Source: JBGLNL01 sp046484125 (GTDB lineage: Bacteria > Chloroflexota > Dehalococcoidia > SZUA-161 > SpSt-899). Taken from it: a DNA stretch of 42,411 nucleotides. Location: positions 1-42,411 of the forward strand of contig JAWOBX010000134.1 in the NCBI GenBank assembly GCA_046484125.1, written 5' to 3'. Positions 16,508 through 24,396 of this stretch are shown one piece after another. The translations under genes were made by a program, and so were the position numbers. The notes under the pieces are model-generated. The model made no database searches and was not told where the DNA came from. It worked only from the letters and a program-made list of their open reading frames with translations. Position 1 is the stretch's first letter; every line of letters begins with the position of its first letter.

Positions 16508-17260
16508 GTGGAGGATTTCAAAGAAAAAGTGGTTATTGTTACCGGATCAGGAGGGCAGGGGATTGGTACCGCGACTTGTCTGGAGTTTGCCCGGAGAGGG
16601 GCCTGCCTTGTAGCCAACGATATTAACGCATCAGAGGCTGACAGAATCGCGGATTCAGCCAGACAACTGGGAACAAGAGCTATAGCCACCTATGCCGATG
16701 TATCAAAGCCATCGGATTGCGAGGAAATGGTTCGTCAGGCGGTATCCGAGTTCGAAAAGGTGGATGTTATGGTAACGGTCCCGGCCTGTGTTGAGTTGGG
16801 AATGTTCATGGACTATTCACTGGAAATCATGCATAAACAGATGGATATAACCTTCTGGGGGGTGGTCAACTCTATCCGGGCGGTTGTTGATCCGATGCTG
16901 CAACAGGGGAACGGAAGTATTGTTTGCGTCGGGTCCGAGTCGGGCAAAGCGGGGCCGGCCAGACAAACCATGTACTCCGCCGCCAAGGCGGCTATCATGA
17001 CATTCGTAAAAAGCCTTTCAAGAGAAGTGGGATCGGGGGGTGTGCGTGTAAACGTCGTCAATGCGGGAATGACTAAAACAGCGCCAATGGTTGAGAGTGG
17101 GTGGTGGACGCCGGAAAAGGAAGAGCGCCTCACCAGGGATTTCGCGTTACATCGGTTCGCCGAACCCCGGGAAGTGGCTGAAGCCATTCTGTACCTGGCT
17201 TCGGACCGTGCGAGCTACATTACCGGCGAGACACTCAGTGTCACCGGAGGTGCTGCTTGA
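16508..17260 (+). CDS. SDR with altered NNAG motif
   Basis: A 250-residue SDR with GSGGQGIG at 13-20, Ser143, Tyr156 and Lys160, and a C-terminal SVTGGAA. The NNAG motif that stabilises the central sheet is replaced by VTVPAC (89-94). The first frame codon is GTG at 16502, only 1 nt from AGGAG; the GTG at 16508 gives 7-nt spacing and is taken as the start. It follows MarR on the same strand by about 80 nt and precedes the gamma-carbonic-anhydrase-like gene, so it may belong to the same regulon. Catalysis is likely intact; the substrate is unknown. Confidence 0.85.
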   Translation: MEDFKEKVVIVTGSGGQGIGTATCLEFARRGACLVANDINASEADRIADSARQLGTRAIATYADVSKPSDCEEMVRQAVSEFEKVDVMVTVPACVELGMFMDYSLEIMHKQMDITFWGVVNSIRAVVDPMLQQGNGSIVCVGSESGKAGPARQTMYSAAKAAIMTFVKSLSREVGSGGVRVNVVNAGMTKTAPMVESGWWTPEKEERLTRDFALHRFAEPREVAEAILYLASDRASYITGETLSVTGGAA

Positions 17261-17309
17261 TTCACGACTGGACTGCCACGACTCATATACCCATGTTTCG
17301 GAGGGATCA

Positions 17310-17864
17310 ATGATTGAGATCTATGATGGTATAGCTCCCAGGATATCTCAGAAGGCATTTGTTCATCCAATGGCGATTATCAGGGGGGATGTGGAGATAG
17401 ACGATTATTCTATCGTATGGCCGATGGCAACAATCACCGGAGACATATGCACGATAAAGATGGGCAGATATGTCACTATCGAGGACCACGCTTCCATTCA
17501 CGGGGGAACATTCGAAGATTGGCAGCGCGGGCAGAGGGGCGTCCTGGAAATTGGGGATCGGGTGACAATCGGTCATGGGGCGATCGTCCATGGAAGGAAG
17601 ATCGGAGATCGAGCGCTAATTGGCATGGGCGCGACCGTCCTCCAGGATGTTGAAATCGAGAACGGCTGCATTGTCGCGGCGGGCGCGGTCGTATCCGTTG
17701 GAACGAAGATACCGGCTGGTTCGGTGGTTGCAGGTATTCCAGCTCAGGTTAAGGGGCAAATCAGGAAGGAGCAAGCTTACTGGGTAGGCGAAGGACTCGA
17801 GGAGGACGATTCGTATTATCGGGAATGCATTCGAAAGCTGAAGGAAGCCCGCGTTGTCGAATGA
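17310..17864 (+). CDS. Gamma-carbonic-anhydrase/PaaY-like hexapeptide protein
   Basis: A 184-residue left-handed beta-helix protein with hexapeptide repeats from about residue 15 to 145 (for example IIRGDVEIDDYSIV, IGDRALIGMGATVL). Candidate zinc ligands are His64, His89 and His94, with the 5-residue spacing of the last two typical for gamma-carbonic anhydrases. The C-terminal helix carries an acidic EGLEEDDSYY segment. Relatives include carbonic anhydrases and PaaY, a thioesterase that relieves dead-end CoA esters in phenylacetate degradation. With CoA-ester genes around, a PaaY-like safeguarding role is attractive but unproven. The ATG at 17310 has GGAGG just upstream; longer frames read through the SDR gene and are rejected. 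Confidence 0.85.
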   Translation: MIEIYDGIAPRISQKAFVHPMAIIRGDVEIDDYSIVWPMATITGDICTIKMGRYVTIEDHASIHGGTFEDWQRGQRGVLEIGDRVTIGHGAIVHGRKIGDRALIGMGATVLQDVEIENGCIVAAGAVVSVGTKIPAGSVVAGIPAQVKGQIRKEQAYWVGEGLEEDDSYYRECIRKLKEARVVE

Positions 17865-18120
17865 CCGGGGTTTATACAAAGTCGAGGCGAAAATGCGCAT
17901 CCATAGCAGTCACGGAAGCCAACGCTGACCGGATCACGGGCAAGTTCTCAATTAAGGAAGATTCGTCAATGCCCCATTGTTGATGGCTATCCCGATAGTA
18001 AAAGAGACTGCGGATGGTCCCGTCTCCTCACACACATCAATTGCCGAGCCCGGAATCGCTGCCTTCGATACAGTCCGACCAGCCCGGAAAAGAAAATAAG
18101 CCCGTTGTTTCGCACATTGA
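17865..18120. other. Intergenic stretch, nothing recognised
   Basis: About 260 bp between the gamma-carbonic-anhydrase-like gene and the tRNA terminator. No frame with a ribosome site, no repeat and no clear promoter was seen. Confidence 0.4.
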
Positions 18121-18158
18121 TAAAAACCCGCCCGTTCAACACATAGTCAAACGGGCGG
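18121..18158 (-). terminator. Factor-independent terminator of tRNA-Arg
   Basis: On the minus strand a 9-bp GC-rich stem (CCGCCCGTT with AACGGGCGG, loop 13 nt) is followed directly by GTTTTTA. It lies 22 nt past the 3' end of the tRNA gene, the expected position for its terminator. Confidence 0.85.
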
Positions 18159-18179
18159 CAAAAACCACAAGATGGTGCG

Positions 18180-18255
18180 TGGTACCCCTGGGGTGACTCG
18201 AACACCCGACACGCGGTTTAGGAAACCGCTGCTCTATCCTCTGAGCTACAGGGGC
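18180..18255 (-). tRNA. tRNA-Arg (anticodon CCT)
   Basis: A complete cloverleaf on the minus strand: acceptor GCCCCTG paired with CAGGGGT (a G-T pair at 1:72), D-arm with AGCTCAGAGGATAGAGC, anticodon stem GCGGT/ACCGC with loop TTCCTAA (anticodon CCT, reading AGG), and T-arm with GGTTCGA-like GTGTTCGAGTC. The terminal CCA appears to be encoded (18182-18180). It has its own promoter and terminator. Confidence 0.96.
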
Positions 18256-18279
18256 ATGCCTAAGGTTATGCAGCTTCCA

Positions 18280-18308
18280 ATTATACTATACGGTACCCTG
18301 ACTGTCCA
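18280..18308 (-). promoter_or_regulatory. Sigma70 promoter of tRNA-Arg
   Basis: On the minus strand: -35 TGGACA (18308-18303), exactly 17 nt, then -10 TATAAT (18285-18280). Transcription would start near 18273, about 18 nt before the mature 5' end at 18255. Confidence 0.85.
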
Positions 18309-18560
18309 CATTAACAGGTTCTTGCCGTGAATCAATGGGAATATACTTTTTATGTGATAGCACGGAAACAGCCGTCCAAATTACGCATGAATCCCCCTCA
18401 AACTACGTGTTAATACGGATTTCCCTTCTCAGCAAAAGAAAGTAAAAATAATACCGAATACCCCCGCCCTCAAAACCGGCGAGCAGGTTCCATGGAGTAT
18501 TATCCGCGAAGCGTGCATACAGCCGGTTTGTTTCGGGGTGCGGAGGTGAGGAGGGACGAA

Positions 18561-18971
18561 ATGGAATCAGTATCGGAAAAGCACATCGGGGGACTCTTCC
18601 ACACAGCGGACTGGAAAAAGGAAAAACATGTGCCTGTAATCGAGTGCCCGGAAACTGTGAAGGCCAATGAGGTCTTCACAGTTAAGACATCCCTGGGGAA
18701 GGAAGTGGCCCACCCCAACACCACCGAACATCACATCAGATGGATTTCCCTTTACTTCCACGCGGATGGGGATAAATTCCCGTACCAGGTGGGTCAGTTT
18801 GAGTTTACCGCCCACGGGGAATCCGCGGAAGGGCCGAATACCGGTCCCGTGTATACTCACCATGAAGTGACGGCTTCTCTCGAGATCGCCAGGCCGGGGA
18901 CCATCTACGCCGCGGCCTTATGTAACATACACGGTCTCTGGCAATCAACCATGGCTATCAGTGTGAGTTGA
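18561..18971 (+). CDS. sor: Superoxide reductase (neelaredoxin type)
   Basis: A 136-residue class II superoxide reductase, which reduces superoxide to hydrogen peroxide in the cytoplasm of anaerobes without making oxygen. All iron ligands are visible: His23 (KEKHVP), His51 (HPN), His57 (EHHIRW), Cys121 and His124 (CNIHGLW). Lys22 of the EKH motif, which helps guide superoxide, is also present. There is no N-terminal desulforedoxin domain. The ATG at 18561 has GGAGGGACGAA upstream and is preferred to the in-frame ATG at 18492, whose added residues are not family-like. It is transcribed away from the tRNA and heads a region of redox genes. Confidence 0.93.
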   Translation: MESVSEKHIGGLFHTADWKKEKHVPVIECPETVKANEVFTVKTSLGKEVAHPNTTEHHIRWISLYFHADGDKFPYQVGQFEFTAHGESAEGPNTGPVYTHHEVTASLEIARPGTIYAAALCNIHGLWQSTMAISVS

Positions 18972-19231
18972 GAAATGGAAGCTGACCATCTCGCTCGCTA
19001 GAACCGTTGAAATATCATTTCCCGTTGCAAGTAAGGGGAACGACAGTTCTGATCGGGCAGAATCACCGGAGATTAACCGTCCAGAAATCTTTGATTCTCC
19101 TTTAGCATTTCAGTTAAGGGGTAAATAGCTGTTTGTAAAACATCCTACGTTTAAGTTCCCGTAGAGGAAGGGAACTCAATCTATTGCCGGGGGTTATAGG
19201 GGAGCAGGGGAAAATAGTTAAGGGGGAAATA

Positions 19232-19465
19232 ATGTGGCATTATCACGACGGGATGGGCTGGTGGATGGTTTTTATTGGTATCTCCATGATTATCCTCTTC
19301 CTCGGGATTACTCTGGTTTTGCTGCGGGATGCTCGAAAAACATCGGCCAAAGACCGGGGCTCTGAATCAGATCGTGATCGGGCATTGGATATTGCCAGAG
19401 AGCGCTATGCCAGAGGGGAGATATCAAAGGAGGAGTTTGAACAGATCAGGAGGGACCTCTCGTAG
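19232..19465 (+). CDS. SHOCT-domain small membrane protein
   Basis: A 77-residue protein with an N-terminal His/Trp/Met-rich stretch (MWHYHDGMGWWM), one transmembrane helix at about 12-32 and a basic/acidic linker. It ends in a SHOCT motif (ARERYARGEISKEEFEQI), a short module often found at protein ends that is thought to mediate oligomerisation. The ATG at 19232 is used because an AGGGGG site precedes it and the helix begins soon after. It ends 17 nt before the lactate dehydrogenase start and is probably cotranscribed. The His/Met-rich start might bind copper, given the copper ATPase downstream; this is speculation. Confidence 0.78.
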   Translation: MWHYHDGMGWWMVFIGISMIILFLGITLVLLRDARKTSAKDRGSESDRDRALDIARERYARGEISKEEFEQIRRDLS

Positions 19466-19482
19466 TGTACAGGAGGAGGGGA

Positions 19483-20439
19483 ATGGATAGCATGCATCAT
19501 TCTTCCAGAAAGGTTGCCATCGCAGGTGCCGGAGCCGTCGGGTCGACATTTGCCTATGCCCTCGCTCAAAGCGGTGTTGCTGAAGAGATAGTGATGGTTG
19601 ACAAGGATGCCGAGTTAGCGCGTGGACAGGCTCTGGATTTGGCACATGGCCTGCCTTATTTCCCTAAGGTGGATATCCGGGCAGGCGAAAGCGATGATTA
19701 CGGTGATGCCCGGGTAATAGTGATCACAGCCGGCTCAAAGCAAAAATCCGGGGAGTCTCGCCTGGACCTCCTTAAAAGAAATGTTAGTATAATGGAAAGT
19801 GTAGTGGATAAAATCACAGCCCGCAATTCTGACGCGGTGCTGGTGGTGGTCAGCAATCCGGTTGATATCCTGACCTACGTTGCAGGGAAGCGAACCGGAT
19901 GGTCAAAGGGCCGGGTAATGGGGTCGGGTACTGTGCTGGATAGTGTCCGCTTCCGTTATACCCTGAGCAGGCACTGCGATATCGATGTACATAATGTTCA
20001 CGCGTATATACTGGGGGAGCACGGCGATAGCGAGTTCGCCGCCTGGTCTATGACTCATATGGGCGGCATTCCCATAGATGATTACTGCCAGATATGCGGT
20101 AAATGTGACGACTGGCAAAAAGAACGGGCAGATATGGAAACGCGTGTGCGGCAATCGGCTTATCACATCATCGATTACAAAGGTGCCACCTATTTCGCTG
20201 TGGGACTGGCCCTGGTACGCCTTGTGGGAGCCATACTTCGAGATGAGAAAAGCGTTCTGACAGTCTCGTCCAATCTCTCAGGAGAGTATGGTTTGAATGA
20301 TGTTAGCCTGAGTTTGCCGGCAATAGTCTCAAGTGTGGGGGTAGAACGGATTATGCAGGCTTCACTACCCGACTCCGAGATGGATGCGCTCAAACACTCA
20401 GCGGGCATCCTGAAGGATGCTATTTCACAACTGGGTTAG
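19483..20439 (+). CDS. ldh: L-lactate dehydrogenase
   Basis: A 318-residue NAD-dependent LDH/MDH-family enzyme. The Rossmann motif is AGAGAVGSTFA near residue 14. The substrate loop reads AGSKQKSGESRLDLL, with Gln at the position that selects lactate/pyruvate (malate dehydrogenases have Arg). The catalytic His lies in GEHGDSE. It interconverts pyruvate and L-lactate, a fermentative step that fits the pfkB and pyk genes nearby. The ATG at 19483 follows AGGAGGAGG directly; upstream GTG in the same frame is less well placed. Confidence 0.92.
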   Translation: MDSMHHSSRKVAIAGAGAVGSTFAYALAQSGVAEEIVMVDKDAELARGQALDLAHGLPYFPKVDIRAGESDDYGDARVIVITAGSKQKSGESRLDLLKRNVSIMESVVDKITARNSDAVLVVVSNPVDILTYVAGKRTGWSKGRVMGSGTVLDSVRFRYTLSRHCDIDVHNVHAYILGEHGDSEFAAWSMTHMGGIPIDDYCQICGKCDDWQKERADMETRVRQSAYHIIDYKGATYFAVGLALVRLVGAILRDEKSVLTVSSNLSGEYGLNDVSLSLPAIVSSVGVERIMQASLPDSEMDALKHSAGILKDAISQLG

Positions 20440-20479
20440 CGGACCTGGCTGATATATTTCAATGGAAAAAGGGGGCTAA

Positions 20480-21238
20480 ATGACCGACAGGGTTGACGAG
20501 GGAAGCTCTTCGCCATGGAGGGTACTTAAGGTCGAACCGGAGAATCAGAGCATTAATTCGCTGTACCTCGAAAGGAGCAGCGAGCGGTTTGCAAACAGGC
20601 GGGCTGGACAGTACGCCTCGCTGCGAATTCCTCGGGGAAGCGAATGGAGCGAACCCCATCCATTTACCATCTCCTGTGCCCCGGAGGATGATGGTTTGCG
20701 CTTTACCATTAAAAAGCAGGGAGAGTTTACGTCCTCCATCCCCGACCTCAGTCCCGGCACGGAGGTTAAGGTGGCGGGACCGTTCGGCACTTTCTGCAAT
20801 GATGTTGATGAAAAAGACAGCATTCTCCTTATAGCCGGAGGAGTGGGTATCACCCCGTTTCTAAGTGTGTTGCGCCATTCCCGCAATAAGGAAGCTACTA
20901 ATCGGGTTACTTTGTTCTGGGTAAACAGGACCATGGAGGATACGTTCGCGGGGGATGAACTGAAGGAGATGACCGGCACCCTGGATTTTACACTCGTGTA
21001 TGTCCTCAGTCGCGAGACTGATGCCCGTTCGTACTTCAATCCGGACATTCCTGAGGTGTTGTATGAAACCGGCCATCTGGAAAGGGATTTGCTGAGCAAA
21101 TACGCGGTTTCGAGGGATGCGAGTGCATACGTATGTGGACCTCTAAAAATGCAGGAGGCTGTCATAGGTGAACTGGAGGCGCTTGGGATCGACCGGAATT
21201 CGGTTGAGACCGAGAGCTTTACATATGAGCCGCGGTGA
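20480..21238 (+). CDS. FAD/NAD(P)H-binding reductase (ferredoxin-NADP+ reductase-like)
   Basis: A 252-residue flavoprotein of the FNR superfamily. It has the FAD motif EPHPFTIS (variant of RxYS), the pyridine-nucleotide motif AGGVGITPFLSVLR and the C-terminal VCGPLKMQEAV. No iron-sulfur domain is attached. In ferric reductases and NADPH oxidases such a domain is fused behind a two-haem membrane domain. Here a separate two-haem-like membrane protein is encoded 2.3 kb downstream, with a copper ATPase between them on the same strand. The two could form a split transmembrane reductase. Alternatively it is a soluble reductase for another carrier. The start ATG has AAGGGGG upstream. Confidence 0.85.
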   Translation: MTDRVDEGSSSPWRVLKVEPENQSINSLYLERSSERFANRRAGQYASLRIPRGSEWSEPHPFTISCAPEDDGLRFTIKKQGEFTSSIPDLSPGTEVKVAGPFGTFCNDVDEKDSILLIAGGVGITPFLSVLRHSRNKEATNRVTLFWVNRTMEDTFAGDELKEMTGTLDFTLVYVLSRETDARSYFNPDIPEVLYETGHLERDLLSKYAVSRDASAYVCGPLKMQEAVIGELEALGIDRNSVETESFTYEPR

Positions 21239-21300
21239 TGACAGCGCTTGATCGCTTTCTCTTACGTAAAGCGAGCGTCATGTGAGAGGAGGATGAAAGG

Positions 21301-23412
21301 GTGGAACCTGGAAATAGTAACCACTCGGACCATGGCATGGCGGATGAGAGCGCTATGAAAGGCCATGGTGATCACAAGTCACAGGCAGGTGAGGGCCATC
21401 AGGGGCATACCAGCCATGGCCAGCATGGGAATAGTGGGCAACATCGAAGCCACCACGCTCACATGGCGGCCGACTTCAAGCGCCGATTCTGGATATGCCT
21501 GCTTCTGACAATCCCGGTACTGGTTCTTTCCCCTCTGGTCCAGGACTTCTTCAACGTTGAGGCCGACCTCAATTTCACTGGTGATTCCTACCTCTTATGG
21601 GTATTTTCCACCGCCATCTTCTTATATGGTGGATACCCGTTCATAAAGGGACTCTACGATGAGTTAAAGCCTCGCCAGCCGGGCATGATGACCCTCATCG
21701 GTCTGGCCATCACCGTGGCCTATGTCTACAGCAGCGCGGTTACCTTTGGGCTGGACGGAAAGGTTTTCTACTGGGAGCTGGCCACCCTGGTAGACGTGAT
21801 GCTGCTGGGCCACTGGCTGGAGATGCGCTCGGTTATGGCGGCTTCCTCGGCGCTCGAAGAACTGGCCAGGTTGATGCCCTCGGAGGCTCACAAGCTGGAC
21901 AAGAATGGCAGGATGACCGATGTCCCCCAGGAGCAATTAGCCGCAGGAGACCGGGTCGTTATCAAGCCCGGTGAGAAAGTTCCCGCTGACGGCAGGGTTC
22001 TTGAGGGTACTACCTCAGTAAATGAGGCAATGTTAACCGGAGAATCGACGCCGGTTTCCAGGCAGGAAGGTGATGAAGTCATTGGCGGATCGGTCAATGG
22101 GGAAGGATCGATCACTGTCGAAGTGGAGAAAACCGGTGAGGAATCCTACCTCTCGCAGATGACTGCCCTGGTTCGGCAGGCTCAGGAGAGCAAGTCCCGA
22201 AGTCAGAACCTTGCCGATCGGGCCGCGCTGTTGCTCACTATCATCGCCATCACGGCCGGCATTATCACTATCAGCGTCTGGCTGACCGCTTTCAGCGAGG
22301 ATTTCGTCTTTTCCCTGGAACGAATGGTCACCGTAATGGTGATTACCTGTCCCCACGCGCTTGGGCTGGCTATTCCCCTGGTAGTCGCGGTTTCTACAGC
22401 CCTTTCTGCGAAGAACGGTTTACTCATTCGCGACCGTAACGGATTTGAGCGGGCTCGTAATGTCCAGGCTATTCTGTTTGACAAGACTGGTACTCTTACC
22501 AAAGGTGAATTTGGAGTGACCGATGTAATCGTTACCGATGAGCAGGTCAGCGAGCAGGAGCTTCTGAAAGTTGCCGCCTCTGTGGAATCCCGGTCGGAAC
22601 ACCCGATTGCCAGGGGGATCGTTGCATCTTCTGAGGATTTTTACGAGGTCGAGGGTTTCCAGTCCACACCTGGCAAGGGCGCCAGCGGAAACGTCAATGG
22701 CAGGAAGGTGGAGGTGGTTAGTCCGAACTACCTGGCTGAGAAGCATCTGGAGGTGCAGGATGACCGGGTAAAAGAGGCGGCAGCACACGGTAAGACGGTG
22801 ATATATGTGCTGGTCGATGATAAACCGGCCGGTGCCATTGCCCTTGCGGATATCGTCAGGGAGGAATCCAGGGAGGCGATCCGTCAGCTCAAATCGATGG
22901 GCATCCAGTGCATGATGGTCACCGGTGATAATGAACAGGTGGCCAAATGGGTGGCTGACGAGATCGGTCTGGACGAGTATTTTTCGGGGGTTTTGCCGGA
23001 TAAAAAGGCTGAAAAGGTGAAGGAAATCCAGTCAAGAGGGTTGATAGTGGCTATGACCGGTGACGGAGTGAATGATGCGCCCGCTCTGGCTCAGGCTGAT
23101 GTAGGAATAGCGATTGGTGCCGGGACCGATGTGGCCGCGGCAACAGCCGATATTATCCTGGTCAGGAGCAATCCCATGGATGCGGTATCTATCGTGGGGT
23201 TATCGCGAGCAACGTATAGAAAAATGCTTCAGAATCTCGGCTGGGCTACCGGATACAATGCCTTCGCCATACCACTGGCGGCGGGCGCGCTGTATAATGT
23301 TGGAATCCTGCTGAGTCCGGCGGTGGGAGCGGCCCTCATGTCTCTGAGTACGGTCATTGTGGCCGTGAACGCGCGCTTATTGAGATTTGGGAAAAGGGAA
23401 AACAGAGGATAG
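21301..23412 (+). CDS. copB: CopB-type copper-exporting P1B-ATPase
   Basis: A 703-residue P-type ATPase. The first 55 residues are rich in His (12 His), a metal-binding tail typical of CopB rather than CXXC domains. The membrane motif is CPH (VITCPHALG), the phosphorylation motif DKTGTLTKG, and the hinge TGDGVNDAPALAQAD. The TGES actuator motif is also present, and eight transmembrane helices are expected. The CPH subfamily exports copper (Cu+ or Cu2+) or silver. The start is GTG at 21301 with AGGAGG about 8 nt upstream. The neighbouring reductase genes could change the copper oxidation state; that is inference. Confidence 0.93.
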   Translation: MEPGNSNHSDHGMADESAMKGHGDHKSQAGEGHQGHTSHGQHGNSGQHRSHHAHMAADFKRRFWICLLLTIPVLVLSPLVQDFFNVEADLNFTGDSYLLWVFSTAIFLYGGYPFIKGLYDELKPRQPGMMTLIGLAITVAYVYSSAVTFGLDGKVFYWELATLVDVMLLGHWLEMRSVMAASSALEELARLMPSEAHKLDKNGRMTDVPQEQLAAGDRVVIKPGEKVPADGRVLEGTTSVNEAMLTGESTPVSRQEGDEVIGGSVNGEGSITVEVEKTGEESYLSQMTALVRQAQESKSRSQNLADRAALLLTIIAITAGIITISVWLTAFSEDFVFSLERMVTVMVITCPHALGLAIPLVVAVSTALSAKNGLLIRDRNGFERARNVQAILFDKTGTLTKGEFGVTDVIVTDEQVSEQELLKVAASVESRSEHPIARGIVASSEDFYEVEGFQSTPGKGASGNVNGRKVEVVSPNYLAEKHLEVQDDRVKEAAAHGKTVIYVLVDDKPAGAIALADIVREESREAIRQLKSMGIQCMMVTGDNEQVAKWVADEIGLDEYFSGVLPDKKAEKVKEIQSRGLIVAMTGDGVNDAPALAQADVGIAIGAGTDVAAATADIILVRSNPMDAVSIVGLSRATYRKMLQNLGWATGYNAFAIPLAAGALYNVGILLSPAVGAALMSLSTVIVAVNARLLRFGKRENRG

Positions 23413-23496
23413 GTGATAAATATTTGCCGTAAGCGATGGAATCCGCGTCGCGTAGGAAAAATGTTTTCATAAGAAATCGCCGATAAGGAGTGGAAG

Positions 23497-24024
23497 ATGG
23501 CTGAATCGAACGGTAAAATGACCCTCTTAACCAGCGGGCAGTTCTGGATTGCTTTGATATTGCTTGTGATTACCGCGGTAATCTCAGTGGGAAATTACCA
23601 GCGGTGGTGGGACTGGTATTTCGACCTGGGTTATTTTTCCTTTACCCACTGGCTGGTATTGTTTGGCGCCGGATATATTGCGGCGTCTACACCCGTGTAT
23701 CTTTACTTGAAGAGATACAGGAAGACAAATTTCAGGATACTCCTGAAGGTTCACGTTTTCGGGAACCTGATCGCGTTCTCACTTATCTCTATACATTTTA
23801 CCCAGCAGGCCGGCCGACCATCTCAATTCGCGCCGGTTCATTCGACAGGGCTGATTCTGTATATATTCGCAGGCGCAATGGTGATGACCGGTTTTTTACA
23901 GCGGTTTGGGCTTTTCAGCCGCCTCCGTAAACCCTGGCGGTTTATCCATACCAGTCTGATCCTTTCTTTCTACATTGTTCTCATAATTCACATATTACAG
24001 TTCTACGGTATTACCTGGGAATAA
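23497..24024 (+). CDS. Membrane protein with two HX13H haem pairs (ferric-reductase-like)
   Basis: A 175-residue integral membrane protein with about four or five helices (roughly 15-33, 50-68, 82-100, 114-132, 150-168). His86 and His100 lie on one helix, His151 and His165 on another, each pair separated by exactly 13 residues. This spacing binds two stacked b haems in ferric reductases and NADPH oxidases. Further His51 and His115 are near helix ends. No flavin domain is attached; the FNR-like protein at 20480-21238 could supply it. It might reduce metal ions or oxygen species across the membrane. It follows the copper ATPase by 84 nt with its own AAGGAG site. No exact family name is recognised. 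Confidence 0.72.
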   Translation: MAESNGKMTLLTSGQFWIALILLVITAVISVGNYQRWWDWYFDLGYFSFTHWLVLFGAGYIAASTPVYLYLKRYRKTNFRILLKVHVFGNLIAFSLISIHFTQQAGRPSQFAPVHSTGLILYIFAGAMVMTGFLQRFGLFSRLRKPWRFIHTSLILSFYIVLIIHILQFYGITWE

Positions 24025-24131
24025 AACGTCTATCCGGCTCCGTTTTGTAGACAGGGTATATAGGGGCTTTCGCTATTGTAAGTGTACTCGCTTGACGCCT
24101 GTATCGGAATTCTCTGTAAAGGGGGTGGTTT

Positions 24132-24359
24132 ATGCCTTACGATAAACTCGAGGAACTTCCTGATTCCGTGCGGCGCGTACTCCCAAAGCATGCTCAGGAG
24201 ATATATCTGGCGGCATTCAATAATGCATGGGATCAATATAAAGAAGCCGGCGATCGAAAAGGCGGTGCGTCGAGGGAAGAAGTCGCCAACAAAGTTGCCT
24301 GGTCGGCTGTCAAGCAGAAATACAAAAAGTCGGACCACAAGTGGGTTGAAAAAGATTGA
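24132..24359 (+). CDS. chaB: ChaB-family protein
   Basis: A 75-residue ChaB protein. The sequence matches E. coli ChaB closely at LPDSVRRVLPKHAQEIY, AFNNAWDQYK and ASREEVANKVAWSAVK. E. coli ChaB was described as a regulator of the ChaA cation antiporter, but no chaA is present and its biochemical function is unsettled. ChaB-like proteins often occur in stress gene groups. The ATG has GGGGGTGG upstream. Confidence 0.9.
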   Translation: MPYDKLEELPDSVRRVLPKHAQEIYLAAFNNAWDQYKEAGDRKGGASREEVANKVAWSAVKQKYKKSDHKWVEKD

Positions 24360-24396
24360 CTGAAATTTTTTATTGAAACAGGCAAACGGTCACATT

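Noticed and set aside
18014..18196. 60-residue plus-strand frame next to the tRNA
   Set aside because: It crosses the terminator hairpin and the tRNA 3' end; composition is not gene-like.
19483..20439. Malate dehydrogenase
   Set aside because: The substrate loop has Gln (AGSKQKSGE), the lactate-type residue, not Arg.
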